Assembly: GCA_902591045.1 (NCBI GenBank)
Contig: CACIZC010000010.1
Coordinates: 1 to 40,636, forward strand
Direction of reading: 5' to 3'
Source of the DNA: an uncultured Pelagibacteraceae bacterium
Lineage (GTDB): Bacteria; Pseudomonadota; Alphaproteobacteria; Pelagibacterales; Pelagibacteraceae
DNA: 40,636 nucleotides
Shown here: positions 8,997 to 16,833 of the stretch, piece after piece
How the letters are laid out: every line of letters starts with the position of its first letter
Position numbering within the stretch: position 1 is the stretch's first letter
Notes under the pieces: model-generated
Databases searched by the model: none
What the model saw: only the letters and a program-made list of their open reading frames with translations
What the model was told of the DNA's origin: nothing
Program-made: the position numbers and the translations under genes

Positions 8997-9829
8997 TTTA
9001 ATTTCAAAACTGTAGCGGGATCTAATCTCGTTCCAAACCAATTAAGCCTAACATCTAGATGTGCCCCCGTTGATCTTCCGGTAGACCCAACTGTCCCAAT
9101 TATATCTCCTTGTTTTACTTTTTGACCTTTTTTGACAAATATTTTCTGCATATGCATATATAAGGTGGAAATACCATGTCCATGATCAAATATTAAAGTT
9201 CCTCCCGTATAAAATAAATCAGGTTCAACCATAGTTGCGGTTCCATCTAACATGGCTTTAATTTTTGTACCTTCTTTTGCAGCAAAGTCTATTCCATAGT
9301 GAGGCCATTTGGGTTTTCCATTTAATATTCTTTGGCTTCCATAAACTCCTGTTACAATCGCACTATCTAAAGGGTGTATAAATTTATTTTTAAAAAATGT
9401 TAAACTGCTATCTACTGCTCTAGCTTTGGCTATTATTTTATTTTCTCTTTTAATTCTTTCATATACCTCTTTCGGAGGAGTTACTTTTTTTTCAGGAAGA
9501 CCATCAATTTTTTGGATTTTATATTTTCTTTTCTGAATCTTTTTTACAATTTGTTGTTTTTTGCCATCTTTTTTTAATGTTATAATTACATCGTACTTTC
9601 TATCTCGACCTATCCCAAAAGCAAAATAACCATCATCAGTAACTCTGATTTTTTGTTTATCTATCCAGATTTTGGTTTTGGATTCGGTTTTTCCGATTAT
9701 AAAATGTCCCTGTATAAATTTTCCTTGAAATTCAACGCCAAATGCTTTGGTTGTGATGAAAATTGCAATAAAAAAAACTAAATTTTTAATATTCATTTTA
9801 ACATTTAATTGGAATACCTTGAACTTCAT
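8993..9829 (-). CDS. M23-family peptidase (LytM-like), exported
   Basis: 278 residues. A hydrophobic segment at about 15-31 acts as signal peptide or anchor. A beta-rich middle follows, and the M23 domain runs from about residue 150 to the end. Zinc-site residues are His177 and Asp181 (HYGIDFA) and His226 (YMHMQ). The usual final HxH is His257-Leu-Asp259 (GAHLDVRLNW), so one ligand is Asp. I have seen similar HLD variants in proteobacterial relatives, so it may still bind zinc. It would cut or regulate cutting of peptidoglycan cross-links in the periplasm. AAAGGA seven bases before the first ATG supports the longer start; a second ATG at 9796 would give a more ordinary signal peptide. Confidence 0.85.
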   Translation of the reverse strand: MKFKVFQLNVKMNIKNLVFFIAIFITTKAFGVEFQGKFIQGHFIIGKTESKTKIWIDKQKIRVTDDGYFAFGIGRDRKYDVIITLKKDGKKQQIVKKIQKRKYKIQKIDGLPEKKVTPPKEVYERIKRENKIIAKARAVDSSLTFFKNKFIHPLDSAIVTGVYGSQRILNGKPKWPHYGIDFAAKEGTKIKAMLDGTATMVEPDLFYTGGTLIFDHGHGISTLYMHMQKIFVKKGQKVKQGDIIGTVGSTGRSTGAHLDVRLNWFGTRLDPATVLKLN

Positions 9830-9868
9830 ACTATAGTCCTTTCATATTAAAAAACAAAAAAATTTCAT

Positions 9869-10852
9869 ATGGCAAAAATTGCTTTAATTACTGGGATTAC
9901 AGGACAGGATGGATCCTATCTAGCAGAGTTTCTTTTGAAGAAAAGATATAAAGTTCACGGAATAATTCGTAGAGTCGCACTTGAGGATAAAACACACAGG
10001 CTCTGGCGATTAAGAAAAATTCTCAAAAAAATTACACTACACGCAGCCTCTCTTGAGAGTTACGCAAGTTTAGTAAAAATTATTCAAAGAGTTAAACCAA
10101 ATGAAATTTATCATTTGGGAGCACAAAGTTACGTTGACTATTCTTTTAAAGATGAATTTTCAACTTTAAACACCAATATTAATGGAACCCATTATTTATT
10201 ATCTGCTATAAAAGATTTTTCCCCAAAGAGTAAATTTTATTTTGCAGGCTCATCAGAAATGTTTGGTAAGGTAAAAAAAGTTCCACAAAATGAAAACACC
10301 CCTTTTTATCCTAGATCTGCTTACGGTATTTCAAAAGTTACAGGCCATGATTTAACTAGAAATTACAGAGAGGCATACAATCTATATTGTTGTACAGGGA
10401 TTTTATTTAATCACGAGTCCCCAAGAAGAGGTTTTGAATTTGTGACTCGCAAAATATCCCACAGTGTAGCTAGAATTAAATTAGGTTTACAGAGAAAAGT
10501 AATTTTAGGAAATTTAGAAGCAAAGAGAGATTGGGGTCATGCCAAAGACTATGTTGAGGCAATGTGGATGATGCTACAAAAGAAGAAACCAGATGATTTT
10601 GTTATAGCTACTGGAAAACAGCACTCAGTAAGAGACTTTGCAAAATTGGCCTTTTCAATGGTAGGTTTAAATTATAAAAAGTATATAGAAATTGACAAAA
10701 ACCTTCTTCGACCAGCAGAAGTTCAGACTCTTTTAGGGGATTATTCAAAAGCCAAAAGAGTACTAAAATGGAAACCAAAAATTTTATTTAAAAACCTTGT
10801 TAGAGACATGGTTGAATCTGACATTAAATTTGTAAAAAGATCTGGTTATTAG
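9869..10852 (+). CDS. gmd: GDP-mannose 4,6-dehydratase
   Basis: 327 residues of the extended SDR fold. It has the nucleotide motif GITGQDG (9-15), the catalytic pattern SSEMFG (128-133, Glu130 as base) and Tyr152-xxx-Lys156 (YGISK). It also has the family-specific NHESPRRGFEFVTRKI and RDWGHAKDYVEAMW. It converts GDP-mannose to GDP-4-keto-6-deoxymannose, the branch point to GDP-fucose, GDP-rhamnose or GDP-perosamine. No GDP-fucose synthase is visible here. The phosphomannomutase fragment at the window end could supply mannose-1-phosphate. It is divergent from the M23 gene over 39 bp. Confidence 0.93.
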   Translation: MAKIALITGITGQDGSYLAEFLLKKRYKVHGIIRRVALEDKTHRLWRLRKILKKITLHAASLESYASLVKIIQRVKPNEIYHLGAQSYVDYSFKDEFSTLNTNINGTHYLLSAIKDFSPKSKFYFAGSSEMFGKVKKVPQNENTPFYPRSAYGISKVTGHDLTRNYREAYNLYCCTGILFNHESPRRGFEFVTRKISHSVARIKLGLQRKVILGNLEAKRDWGHAKDYVEAMWMMLQKKKPDDFVIATGKQHSVRDFAKLAFSMVGLNYKKYIEIDKNLLRPAEVQTLLGDYSKAKRVLKWKPKILFKNLVRDMVESDIKFVKRSGY

Positions 10853-10893
10853 AAAAAAAATTTGCAATAATCAATAACTAAAAATAATTCTAA

Positions 10894-10899
10894 AAGGAG
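10894..10899 (+). promoter_or_regulatory. Shine-Dalgarno AAGGAG for GYD gene
   Basis: AAGGAG sits five bases before the ATG at 10905. It fixes the start of the GYD gene in a window where most start sites lack a clear ribosome binding site. Confidence 0.6.
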
Positions 10900-10904
10900 A
10901 TAAA

Positions 10905-11228
10905 ATGGCAAAGTTTTATACCATGGGCTGTTATACTGATAAAGGTTTAGCCGGTTTTGTGAATAATCCTTCAACAAACAGACAAGCAGCAACAAAAGCT
11001 TTATTAGAAGCTGGCGGAGCAAAAATGAACGACTACTCATTATTAAGAGGTGCTTACGATTTTATCGCAATATGCGAAGGCTCCTTTGAACAAATGGCCG
11101 CTGCCAAAATGGTAGCAGTATCAAGCGGAACTGTAGACAACTTTACTATACTCGAGTCTGCAGATCTTAATAAAATAGCTGATACAGCAAAAAAAATGGC
11201 ATTAACCTACAAAGCTCCTGGGAAGTAA
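10905..11228 (+). CDS. GYD domain protein
   Basis: 107 residues matching the GYD family (PF08734), small ferredoxin-fold proteins related to dimeric alpha/beta barrel domains. Visible features are YTDKGLAGF near the start, a GGAKMNDYSLLRGAYDFIAICEG core (normally G-YD) and a C-terminal helix. The biochemical role is unknown. A good Shine-Dalgarno (AAGGAG) and a gap of only six bases to the aminotransferase suggest that the two are made together and that this protein supports or regulates that enzyme's pathway. Confidence 0.82.
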   Translation: MAKFYTMGCYTDKGLAGFVNNPSTNRQAATKALLEAGGAKMNDYSLLRGAYDFIAICEGSFEQMAAAKMVAVSSGTVDNFTILESADLNKIADTAKKMALTYKAPGK

Positions 11229-11234
11229 ATAGCT

Positions 11235-12575
11235 ATGAGTAACGAAAATAGAACGGGTATGCCAAACTCATTACATGAACATTGGATGCCCTTTACATCT
11301 AATAAAGATTTTAAAGAAAGTCCAAGATTAATTACCGAAGCAAAAGGAGTCTATTTAAAAAATCATCATGGAAAAACTATGATTGATGCAAGTTCAGGAT
11401 TATTTTGTAATCCTTTGGGACACGGAAGAAAAGAAATAACTAATGCTGTAGCAAAACAATTAGAGCAGCTAGATTATGTTCAGCCCTTCCAACAAGGTTT
11501 TGGAGGATCATTTGAATTAGCTAGAAGAATATCAAAACATACCCCAGGAAATTTAAACAGAATATTTTTTACAATATGTGGATCAACAGCAGTAGAAACA
11601 GCAATTAAAATTGTAATTGCATATCATAAAGCAAAAGGTCAAGGTCAAAGATTTCGTTTTGTTGGAAGAGAACGTGCTTATCATGGAATGAATATAGGAG
11701 CTACTTCGGTAGGAGGAATGATAAATAATGTAAAAACTTTTGCAAGTATACTAATGCCGGGAGTAGTTCACATGAGACATACACATTTAAAAGATCACAA
11801 ATTTGTAAAAGGACAACCAACTACTGGAGCTGAAATGGCTGAAGATTTAGAACGTATATGTATGAATTTTGGATCGGAAAATATTGCGGCTTGTATAGTA
11901 GAGCCAATAGCAGGATCAACAGGAACACTAGTACCTCCAAAAGGATATTTAAAACGTTTAAGAGAAATTTGTGATAAACATGGAATTATATTAATTTTTG
12001 ACGAAGTAATTACTGGATGGGGAAGAACAGGCTCTGCTTTTGCATCACAAGAATTTGGTGTAACACCAGACGTTATGACAATGGCAAAAGCTACAACAAA
12101 TGGAGTGGTTCCCATGGGAGTTGTGGCAGTAAAAGAGGAAATTTATGATGCTGTTATGGATGCATCACCGAAAGGAGCTGTGGAACTATTCCACGGATAT
12201 ACATATTCAGCTATTCCTGTTTCTGTTGCTGCAGCTTTAGCTGTACAAGATATTTTTGAAAAGGAAAATATTTTTAAAAAATCAAAAGAAATGTCACCAT
12301 ATTTTTTAGATGGAATATTTTCTTTAAAAGATCTTGATGGAGTTGATAATATTCGAGGATATGGAATGATGGCCGGTATTGATATAAAGTTAAAAGAAAA
12401 ACCGGGTAGAGCAGGATTTGAATGTTTTAAAGCCTGCTATGAAGCTGGCGTTAATTTTAAGGCAACCGGGGATTGTTTAATTATTGCTCCACAATTTATT
12501 TGCGAAAAAAAACATATCGATGAAATAGTGGAAAAACTTAGAAAAGGTATTTCTAACTACTCTAAGAAAAGATAA
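11235..12575 (+). CDS. Class III (omega-amino acid:pyruvate) aminotransferase
   Basis: 446 residues, PLP fold type I, class III aminotransferase. HEHWMPFTSNKDFKESPRL near the start is typical of the beta-alanine/omega-amino acid:pyruvate group. Asp256 (IFDEVITGWGRTG) binds the PLP nitrogen and Lys285 (MAKATTNG) is the predicted Schiff-base lysine. The phosphate loop reads CGSTAVETA (115-123) where most relatives have GSEA. Likely substrates are beta-alanine, taurine-like or other omega-amines, but the amino donor cannot be assigned from sequence. It lies six bases after the GYD gene. Confidence 0.85.
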   Translation: MSNENRTGMPNSLHEHWMPFTSNKDFKESPRLITEAKGVYLKNHHGKTMIDASSGLFCNPLGHGRKEITNAVAKQLEQLDYVQPFQQGFGGSFELARRISKHTPGNLNRIFFTICGSTAVETAIKIVIAYHKAKGQGQRFRFVGRERAYHGMNIGATSVGGMINNVKTFASILMPGVVHMRHTHLKDHKFVKGQPTTGAEMAEDLERICMNFGSENIAACIVEPIAGSTGTLVPPKGYLKRLREICDKHGIILIFDEVITGWGRTGSAFASQEFGVTPDVMTMAKATTNGVVPMGVVAVKEEIYDAVMDASPKGAVELFHGYTYSAIPVSVAAALAVQDIFEKENIFKKSKEMSPYFLDGIFSLKDLDGVDNIRGYGMMAGIDIKLKEKPGRAGFECFKACYEAGVNFKATGDCLIIAPQFICEKKHIDEIVEKLRKGISNYSKKR

Positions 12576-12692
12576 ACCTAAAATGAACTTAGGTAGAATA
12601 TAAAATACAAGAATAAGCCATACTAACCCATTTTGAGACATCCAAGCATTTATACTTGAGCATGTTAGTGTTCTAATACCATTAGAGGGAAA
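12576..12692 (+). promoter_or_regulatory. Leader of the 54-residue ORF with short inverted repeats
   Basis: This 117-base gap contains ACCTAA/TTAGGT (12576-12581 with 12589-12594, seven-base loop), then ACTAAC/GTTAGT (12622-12627 with 12664-12669) enclosing CAAG/CTTG (12643-12646 with 12655-12658). No U-run follows the first hairpin, so it is at best a weak terminator. The nested stems could be a folded leader, but they are short and may be chance. Confidence 0.25.
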
Positions 12693-12857
12693 ATGGAAAA
12701 TACACAAAACAATCATAATAAATCGTCTCGAGTCGATCTAAATGACTTGATGCAGAAGGTTAAGACTGAAGAAAAAAAAAGCAAAAGACAAAATATAGTA
12801 ATATCGGCTGCCGCTATATCAGCTGTTACAGTGTTTGGGATTATACTTACACTTTAA
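12693..12857 (+). CDS. 54-residue single-pass membrane peptide
   Basis: A short frame of 54 codons after an AGAGGGA-type ribosome binding site. The first ~33 residues are hydrophilic and charged (SRVDLNDLMQKVKTEEKKSKRQ), followed by one hydrophobic helix (IVISAAAISAVTVFGIILTL) at the very C-terminus, a tail-anchored layout. The clean split between a charged helix and a transmembrane segment, and the start signal, argue for a real gene rather than chance. I do not recognise the family. It is convergent with the HTH regulator twelve bases on. Confidence 0.6.
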   Translation: MENTQNNHNKSSRVDLNDLMQKVKTEEKKSKRQNIVISAAAISAVTVFGIILTL

Positions 12858-12868
12858 AAAGTAAACTT

Positions 12869-13840
12869 TTATTTAGCTATACTCCTTAAGAGCACAGAAG
12901 AAAACTGACCAAAAATGTTAGTAGTGTTTTGAATTCCTTCATTCGATAATAAAATTTGGTTTTCTAGAGATTTACTTAAATAATATCTTTTATTTACCTT
13001 ATCTTTTTGAAGAACTTTCATTCTAACATATTTTTCAAGCTTTCTAATACAAGTTGCTCTAGGAATTCCTGTTATTTCTGCTACTGAGGTAGCACTTATA
13101 TTTGCATTTTTAATATCAATTTCAATAGGAACTTCATTCAAGGAGAAATTATCAAAATCATTAGGCATCTTTGAACTTAAAAAATTTATAGTTTGTATCG
13201 TTGTTTGAAGTCCAATTAATAGCATCTCAAGATCTTTCAAGCGCATTTGCCAAAATTTCATGTACTGCAATTGTACATTTAAATAATGATGCCAATAATA
13301 TGAATAATTATTTAAAAGTTCTTTTTCAATTTTTGAAAACTGAATAGGAATCCCAAGAAATTTTGCCTGTTCAAATATAAATTTACTTAAGGATTTTATC
13401 TGGTCTCTAATAATATTTATGTAAGTTTCTTTTAACTCAGAAACAGGCTCCCAATACAATTTATTTTTTTCACCTTTTTTTATATGTTTATTTTTAACTA
13501 AATAAATAATTTTTCTTCTAGCTGTTTCCTTTGGAAGACCAGTTTTTTGGGCAATAGAGATAATCTTTTGGTGAGACTGATCCACATTTTTATGATTATC
13601 CCAAAATTTATCTAAAGATATATCAAGATTAATATTATTCTCTCTCTTTCTCAAAACTGCTAAATGCAAGTTTCTAGCGAAACACAAGACAATATGACCA
13701 CCCTCTAGATCTCCATATCGCTTATAAACTCCTGATAAGAAGGAACTTTGCATTTCATAGAAAGTAGGCATAAGTTTAAAAAAATTATTCCTTAAAACCT
13801 CTTGTATATTTTTTTCACTTAGTTTTTTATCAATCTCCAT
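12869..13840 (-). CDS. Regulator with two helix-turn-helix regions
   Basis: 323 residues from the ATG at 13840; a TTG at 13885 would add 15 residues, and neither start has a clear Shine-Dalgarno. Two winged-helix-like segments are visible. One is near residues 92-125 (IISIAQKTGLPKETARRKIIYLVKNKHI) and one near 248-290 (ISATSVAEITGIPRATCIRKLEKYV, then a YYLS wing strand). Between them are long helices rich in aromatic residues (150-225) that may bind a ligand or dimerise. It looks like a tandem repeat of a MarR-type DNA-binding unit. Target and ligand are unknown. It lies between the tail-anchored peptide and the tRNA. Confidence 0.65.
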   Translation of the reverse strand: MEIDKKLSEKNIQEVLRNNFFKLMPTFYEMQSSFLSGVYKRYGDLEGGHIVLCFARNLHLAVLRKRENNINLDISLDKFWDNHKNVDQSHQKIISIAQKTGLPKETARRKIIYLVKNKHIKKGEKNKLYWEPVSELKETYINIIRDQIKSLSKFIFEQAKFLGIPIQFSKIEKELLNNYSYYWHHYLNVQLQYMKFWQMRLKDLEMLLIGLQTTIQTINFLSSKMPNDFDNFSLNEVPIEIDIKNANISATSVAEITGIPRATCIRKLEKYVRMKVLQKDKVNKRYYLSKSLENQILLSNEGIQNTTNIFGQFSSVLLRSIAK

Positions 13841-13948
13841 AAAATCTATAAGTTTCGATCGTTCATTTCGGGTTGATAAAAACAATATTGTAATCTAAAG
13901 TCAACCTGAAAAAACAAAAATGAAGTTTTAAAAATTCTTAAACTGAAC

Positions 13949-14025
13949 GGCGGGGTAGCTCAGTTGGTTAGAGCACAGGACTCATAAGCCTGGGGTCGGT
14001 GGTTCGAATCCACTCCCCGCTACCA
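13949..14025 (+). tRNA. tRNA-Met (anticodon CAT), elongator type
   Basis: A 77-base cloverleaf with encoded CCA. The acceptor stem GGCGGGG pairs with CCCCGCT (first pair G-U), the D arm is TAGCTCAGTTGGTTAGAGC, the anticodon loop CTCATAA has CAT, and the T arm has GGTTCGAATCC. The initiator is excluded because the G-C anticodon-stem triplets and initiator acceptor mismatch are absent. Elongator Met is most likely; a CAT-reading tRNA-Ile2 modified by TilS cannot be fully excluded. The stem base next to the loop (position 31 against 39) is an A-G mismatch. Only 16 bases separate it from the GT61 gene. Confidence 0.93.
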
Positions 14026-14041
14026 AAAGGTAAATTTTATT

Positions 14042-15148
14042 TTGAAAAATATAAGAAAAAAATTACAAAATATATTTAAAAAATTTTTTTATAAAATATT
14101 TATTATATTTTATGGAAAAATTAGTGGAAAAATTGATTCTAATTCAGATGACCGAGTAAAAATTAAAATATCTACAAAGGAAAATAAAATAAAATATAAA
14201 ATTTTTTCTGTTGAAAAAAGTAGACTATATACTAACAGGATCCACGACACAGCTTTAATAATAAATAATTCAATAGTTGAGGGTCCTTCCTATCAACTTA
14301 GACCTCTAAATAATGTTGATGCCAACCAAAATATAGTTTTTGAAAAAGGAACACCTAACTTAAAAAAAAGACTAGATGGAAGAGTTTTGTCTTTGTTAAC
14401 AGGCGGAGCGGGTAATGACAACTACTTCCATTGGTTGTTCGATGTTCTGCCAAGACTTAGTTTATGTGAAGATGTTTTTGATATTTCAAAAATTGATTTT
14501 TTTTTATTTCCAAGTTTAGATAAAAAATTTCAAAAAGAGACCATAGAATTACTGGATATTGATAAAAAAAAATGCTTAACGAGCAAAACTTTTCGCCACA
14601 TCGAAGCCAAAGAAATTTTAGTTACAGAACATCCGCATCGTATCACAAATGACGCTTCACACGATAATCAACATATCCCAGCTTGGATTTCTTTATGGTT
14701 AAAAAAAAAATATCTAAAAAATATTTCAAAAAACTCAAATGCACCAAAAAAAATATACATAGATAGAAGTGATTCCACGTCCAATACCAGAGACCTTAGA
14801 AAAATAATCAACGAAAATGAAATAAGGAGTTTTTTAAAAAATAATGGTTTTGAGATAATAACTTTAGGAAAACTTCATTTTAGAGAACAAATTAATACTT
14901 TTTTTAACGCAGAAGTAATAGTGGGTTTACACGGGGCGGGTTTTGCAAATTTGTGTTTTTGTAATCCAGACACAAGAGTTATTGAATTGAAAAGTAGTTC
15001 AGCAGGCTTAATGTATGAAAATTTGGCAAAAAAAAATAAGCTAAACTATAGTTCGTTAAGTTGTGAGCCATATAAATTTGATAGAAAAAATCAATTTGGC
15101 CACATAAATGTTTCAATTAAACTGTTAAATCAAACATTAAATAAATAA
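14042..15148 (+). CDS. Glycosyltransferase family 61 protein
   Basis: 368 residues beginning with TTG 16 bases after the tRNA; AAAGG lies about eight bases upstream. The GT61 (DUF563, PF04577) core is clear: GGAGNDNYFHWLFDVLPRL near residue 120, KKIYIDRSDS near 238, REQINTFFNAEVIVGLHGAGFANLCF near 280-305, and a final RVIELKSS. The N-terminus is basic with a hydrophobic patch (residues 12-25). It probably adds a sugar to a surface glycan. It is the first gene of a four-gene glycan cluster with two- to 49-base gaps. Confidence 0.85.
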   Translation: MKNIRKKLQNIFKKFFYKIFIIFYGKISGKIDSNSDDRVKIKISTKENKIKYKIFSVEKSRLYTNRIHDTALIINNSIVEGPSYQLRPLNNVDANQNIVFEKGTPNLKKRLDGRVLSLLTGGAGNDNYFHWLFDVLPRLSLCEDVFDISKIDFFLFPSLDKKFQKETIELLDIDKKKCLTSKTFRHIEAKEILVTEHPHRITNDASHDNQHIPAWISLWLKKKYLKNISKNSNAPKKIYIDRSDSTSNTRDLRKIINENEIRSFLKNNGFEIITLGKLHFREQINTFFNAEVIVGLHGAGFANLCFCNPDTRVIELKSSSAGLMYENLAKKNKLNYSSLSCEPYKFDRKNQFGHINVSIKLLNQTLNK

Positions 15149-15150
15149 AA

Positions 15151-15948
15151 ATGCACAAGTTTTGTCTTACCCATAAATATCACAAACACATGGAAAAGAT
15201 TGACTATAAGTTGGTTGGCCAAGGCAAGGATAGTTTTCCAGAGCATTGGATGAAAGATAATACCGGAGACAACATTTCAGAAAAAAATCAATACTACGAC
15301 ATGTATACTTTTCATTACTGGCTATGGAAAAACTATTTACAGAATTTTGAAGAAAACAAATGGATATGTTTTTCCACATATAGAAGATTTTGGAAAACAG
15401 AAAACTTCAATGAAAATTCTGAGTTGAAAAATAAAATAATACAAACCCCACCGGCCGAATGGAGTGGTTTTGAGACAATTTTAACAGAGCCCACAGATCT
15501 AAAGAATATAAAAATTTCAAAAATTTGGAAAAAAGGAAAAAAAATAATATTTAAAAATCCGTCCGTTTTATTCAATAAAAATAAAAGAAATGTAAAATTT
15601 CATTTTGATTTGATGCATTATCCTGGAAATTTAGAAAAAGCCGTAGAACTAATTGATAAAAAAGACAAAAGTGAATTTATAGATTATCTTAATAACGAAA
15701 CACATATTAACTTTTGGAATTTATTTTGCTGCAATTCTCCAAAACTTTTAGCAAAATGGTATGAAGATGTTTTTACATGGCTATTTAAATGTGAAAAAAT
15801 TTTTGGATTCAAAGATCTCAAAGATTACGAAACTGGAAGAATGTATGCTTATTTAGCAGAACGTTATTTGCCTTTTTGGTTCAAAAAATATTCAAAAACT
15901 AGAACCTGGCCAATATATTTTCATGAACATCAAAAATTAAATAAATGA
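15151..15948 (+). CDS. DUF4422 glycosyltransferase-like protein
   Basis: 265 residues resembling DUF4422 (PF14393), a family found in capsule and LPS clusters and thought to be glycosyltransferases. Signatures seen are the early DNTGDNISEKNQYY, then TFHYWLWKNY, an ICFSTYRRFW strand (family pattern HYRRYF), the HFDLMHYPGNLEKA stretch, NFWNLFCCNSPKLLAKWYEDVFTWLF, and the late GRMYAYLAERYLPFWF. The start two bases after the GT61 stop and the four-base overlap with the next gene show tight coupling. The sugar is unknown. Confidence 0.72.
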   Translation: MHKFCLTHKYHKHMEKIDYKLVGQGKDSFPEHWMKDNTGDNISEKNQYYDMYTFHYWLWKNYLQNFEENKWICFSTYRRFWKTENFNENSELKNKIIQTPPAEWSGFETILTEPTDLKNIKISKIWKKGKKIIFKNPSVLFNKNKRNVKFHFDLMHYPGNLEKAVELIDKKDKSEFIDYLNNETHINFWNLFCCNSPKLLAKWYEDVFTWLFKCEKIFGFKDLKDYETGRMYAYLAERYLPFWFKKYSKTRTWPIYFHEHQKLNK

Positions 15949-16784
15949 ACTTTACAGAAGAGCTTACAATTATAATCACCACTTTTAATAGCGAAAATGT
16001 TATAGAGAAATGTCTAAATTCTATAAAAGAAAAGTGTAAAATTATAGTTATTGAAAATTCAAACAATAAAAATCTTAAAAAAAAATTAGAAGATAAATAT
16101 AAAAATCTTAGTTGTTACTTATCCAATGAAAATTTGGGGTATGGAAAAGGAAATAATTTTGGTTTGGCAAAAACAAAAACTCAATATGCTTTGATTATAA
16201 ATCCAGACGTTATTTTAGAAGAAAATACTTTAGAAAACTTTTTAATATATGCTAAAAAATACCCAAATTTTGCTTTGATTGGACCAGCTATTTCAAATGA
16301 AAAGATAAAAAATGAAACTTTTAATAAACAAACTTTTGAGGCTAAACACATCAAGGGCTTTGCCATGTTCTTGAACTTAAATCAATTTAAAGAAATTGGA
16401 TTTTTTGATGAAAATATATTTATTTATTTAGAGGAGATTGATCTTTGCAGAAGAGTAGTTAAAAATAATAAAAAAATATATCTCATCCCAGAAATAAAGG
16501 TTCAACATCTTGGTGGAAAATCTCATAAAGAAACCATTAACTATGAAATGGAATTATCAAGAAATTGGCATTGGATGTGGTCTAAATTTTATTTTCAAAA
16601 AAAATACTATGGATTTAGTTTAGCTTTTATATCTAATTTCCCTAAATTAACTTCATCAAGTCTAAAATTCCTTATATTTTTTTTATTATTCAATAAAAAC
16701 AAAAGAGAAATTTATTTTCACAGGTTGTCAGGATTAATTAATTCCATTTGTGGAAAAAAATCTTGGTTTAGACCAAAGATATAA
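15945..16784 (+). CDS. GT2 glycosyltransferase (rhamnosyltransferase-like)
   Basis: 279 residues, GT-A fold. Visible are LTIIITTFNSE (8-18), the nucleotide-sugar region NENLGYGKGNNFGL (residues 61-74), the metal-binding INPDVIL (DxD equivalent, near residues 85-91), GFFDENIFIYLEEIDLCRR with the catalytic ED-like pair, and VQHLGGKS. This branch often transfers rhamnose to polysaccharides. The C-terminal ~60 residues contain a hydrophobic patch that may bind the membrane. The start overlaps the DUF4422 stop by four bases (ATGA). Confidence 0.88.
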   Translation: MNFTEELTIIITTFNSENVIEKCLNSIKEKCKIIVIENSNNKNLKKKLEDKYKNLSCYLSNENLGYGKGNNFGLAKTKTQYALIINPDVILEENTLENFLIYAKKYPNFALIGPAISNEKIKNETFNKQTFEAKHIKGFAMFLNLNQFKEIGFFDENIFIYLEEIDLCRRVVKNNKKIYLIPEIKVQHLGGKSHKETINYEMELSRNWHWMWSKFYFQKKYYGFSLAFISNFPKLTSSSLKFLIFFLLFNKNKREIYFHRLSGLINSICGKKSWFRPKI

Positions 16785-16833
16785 ACTTAAATTATTTGAT
16801 TTATAAAACATTTGTATATAGAGATAGTATTTC

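Noticed and set aside
13949-14025. Initiator tRNA-fMet
   Set aside because: The three consecutive G-C pairs of the initiator anticodon stem and the unpaired first acceptor base are absent; the body is elongator-like.
13886-14041. Integrase or attachment site at tRNA-Met
   Set aside because: No integrase or transposase gene is in the window and no direct repeat of the tRNA 3' end was found downstream, so a phage-type integration is not supported; exchange by homologous recombination remains possible.
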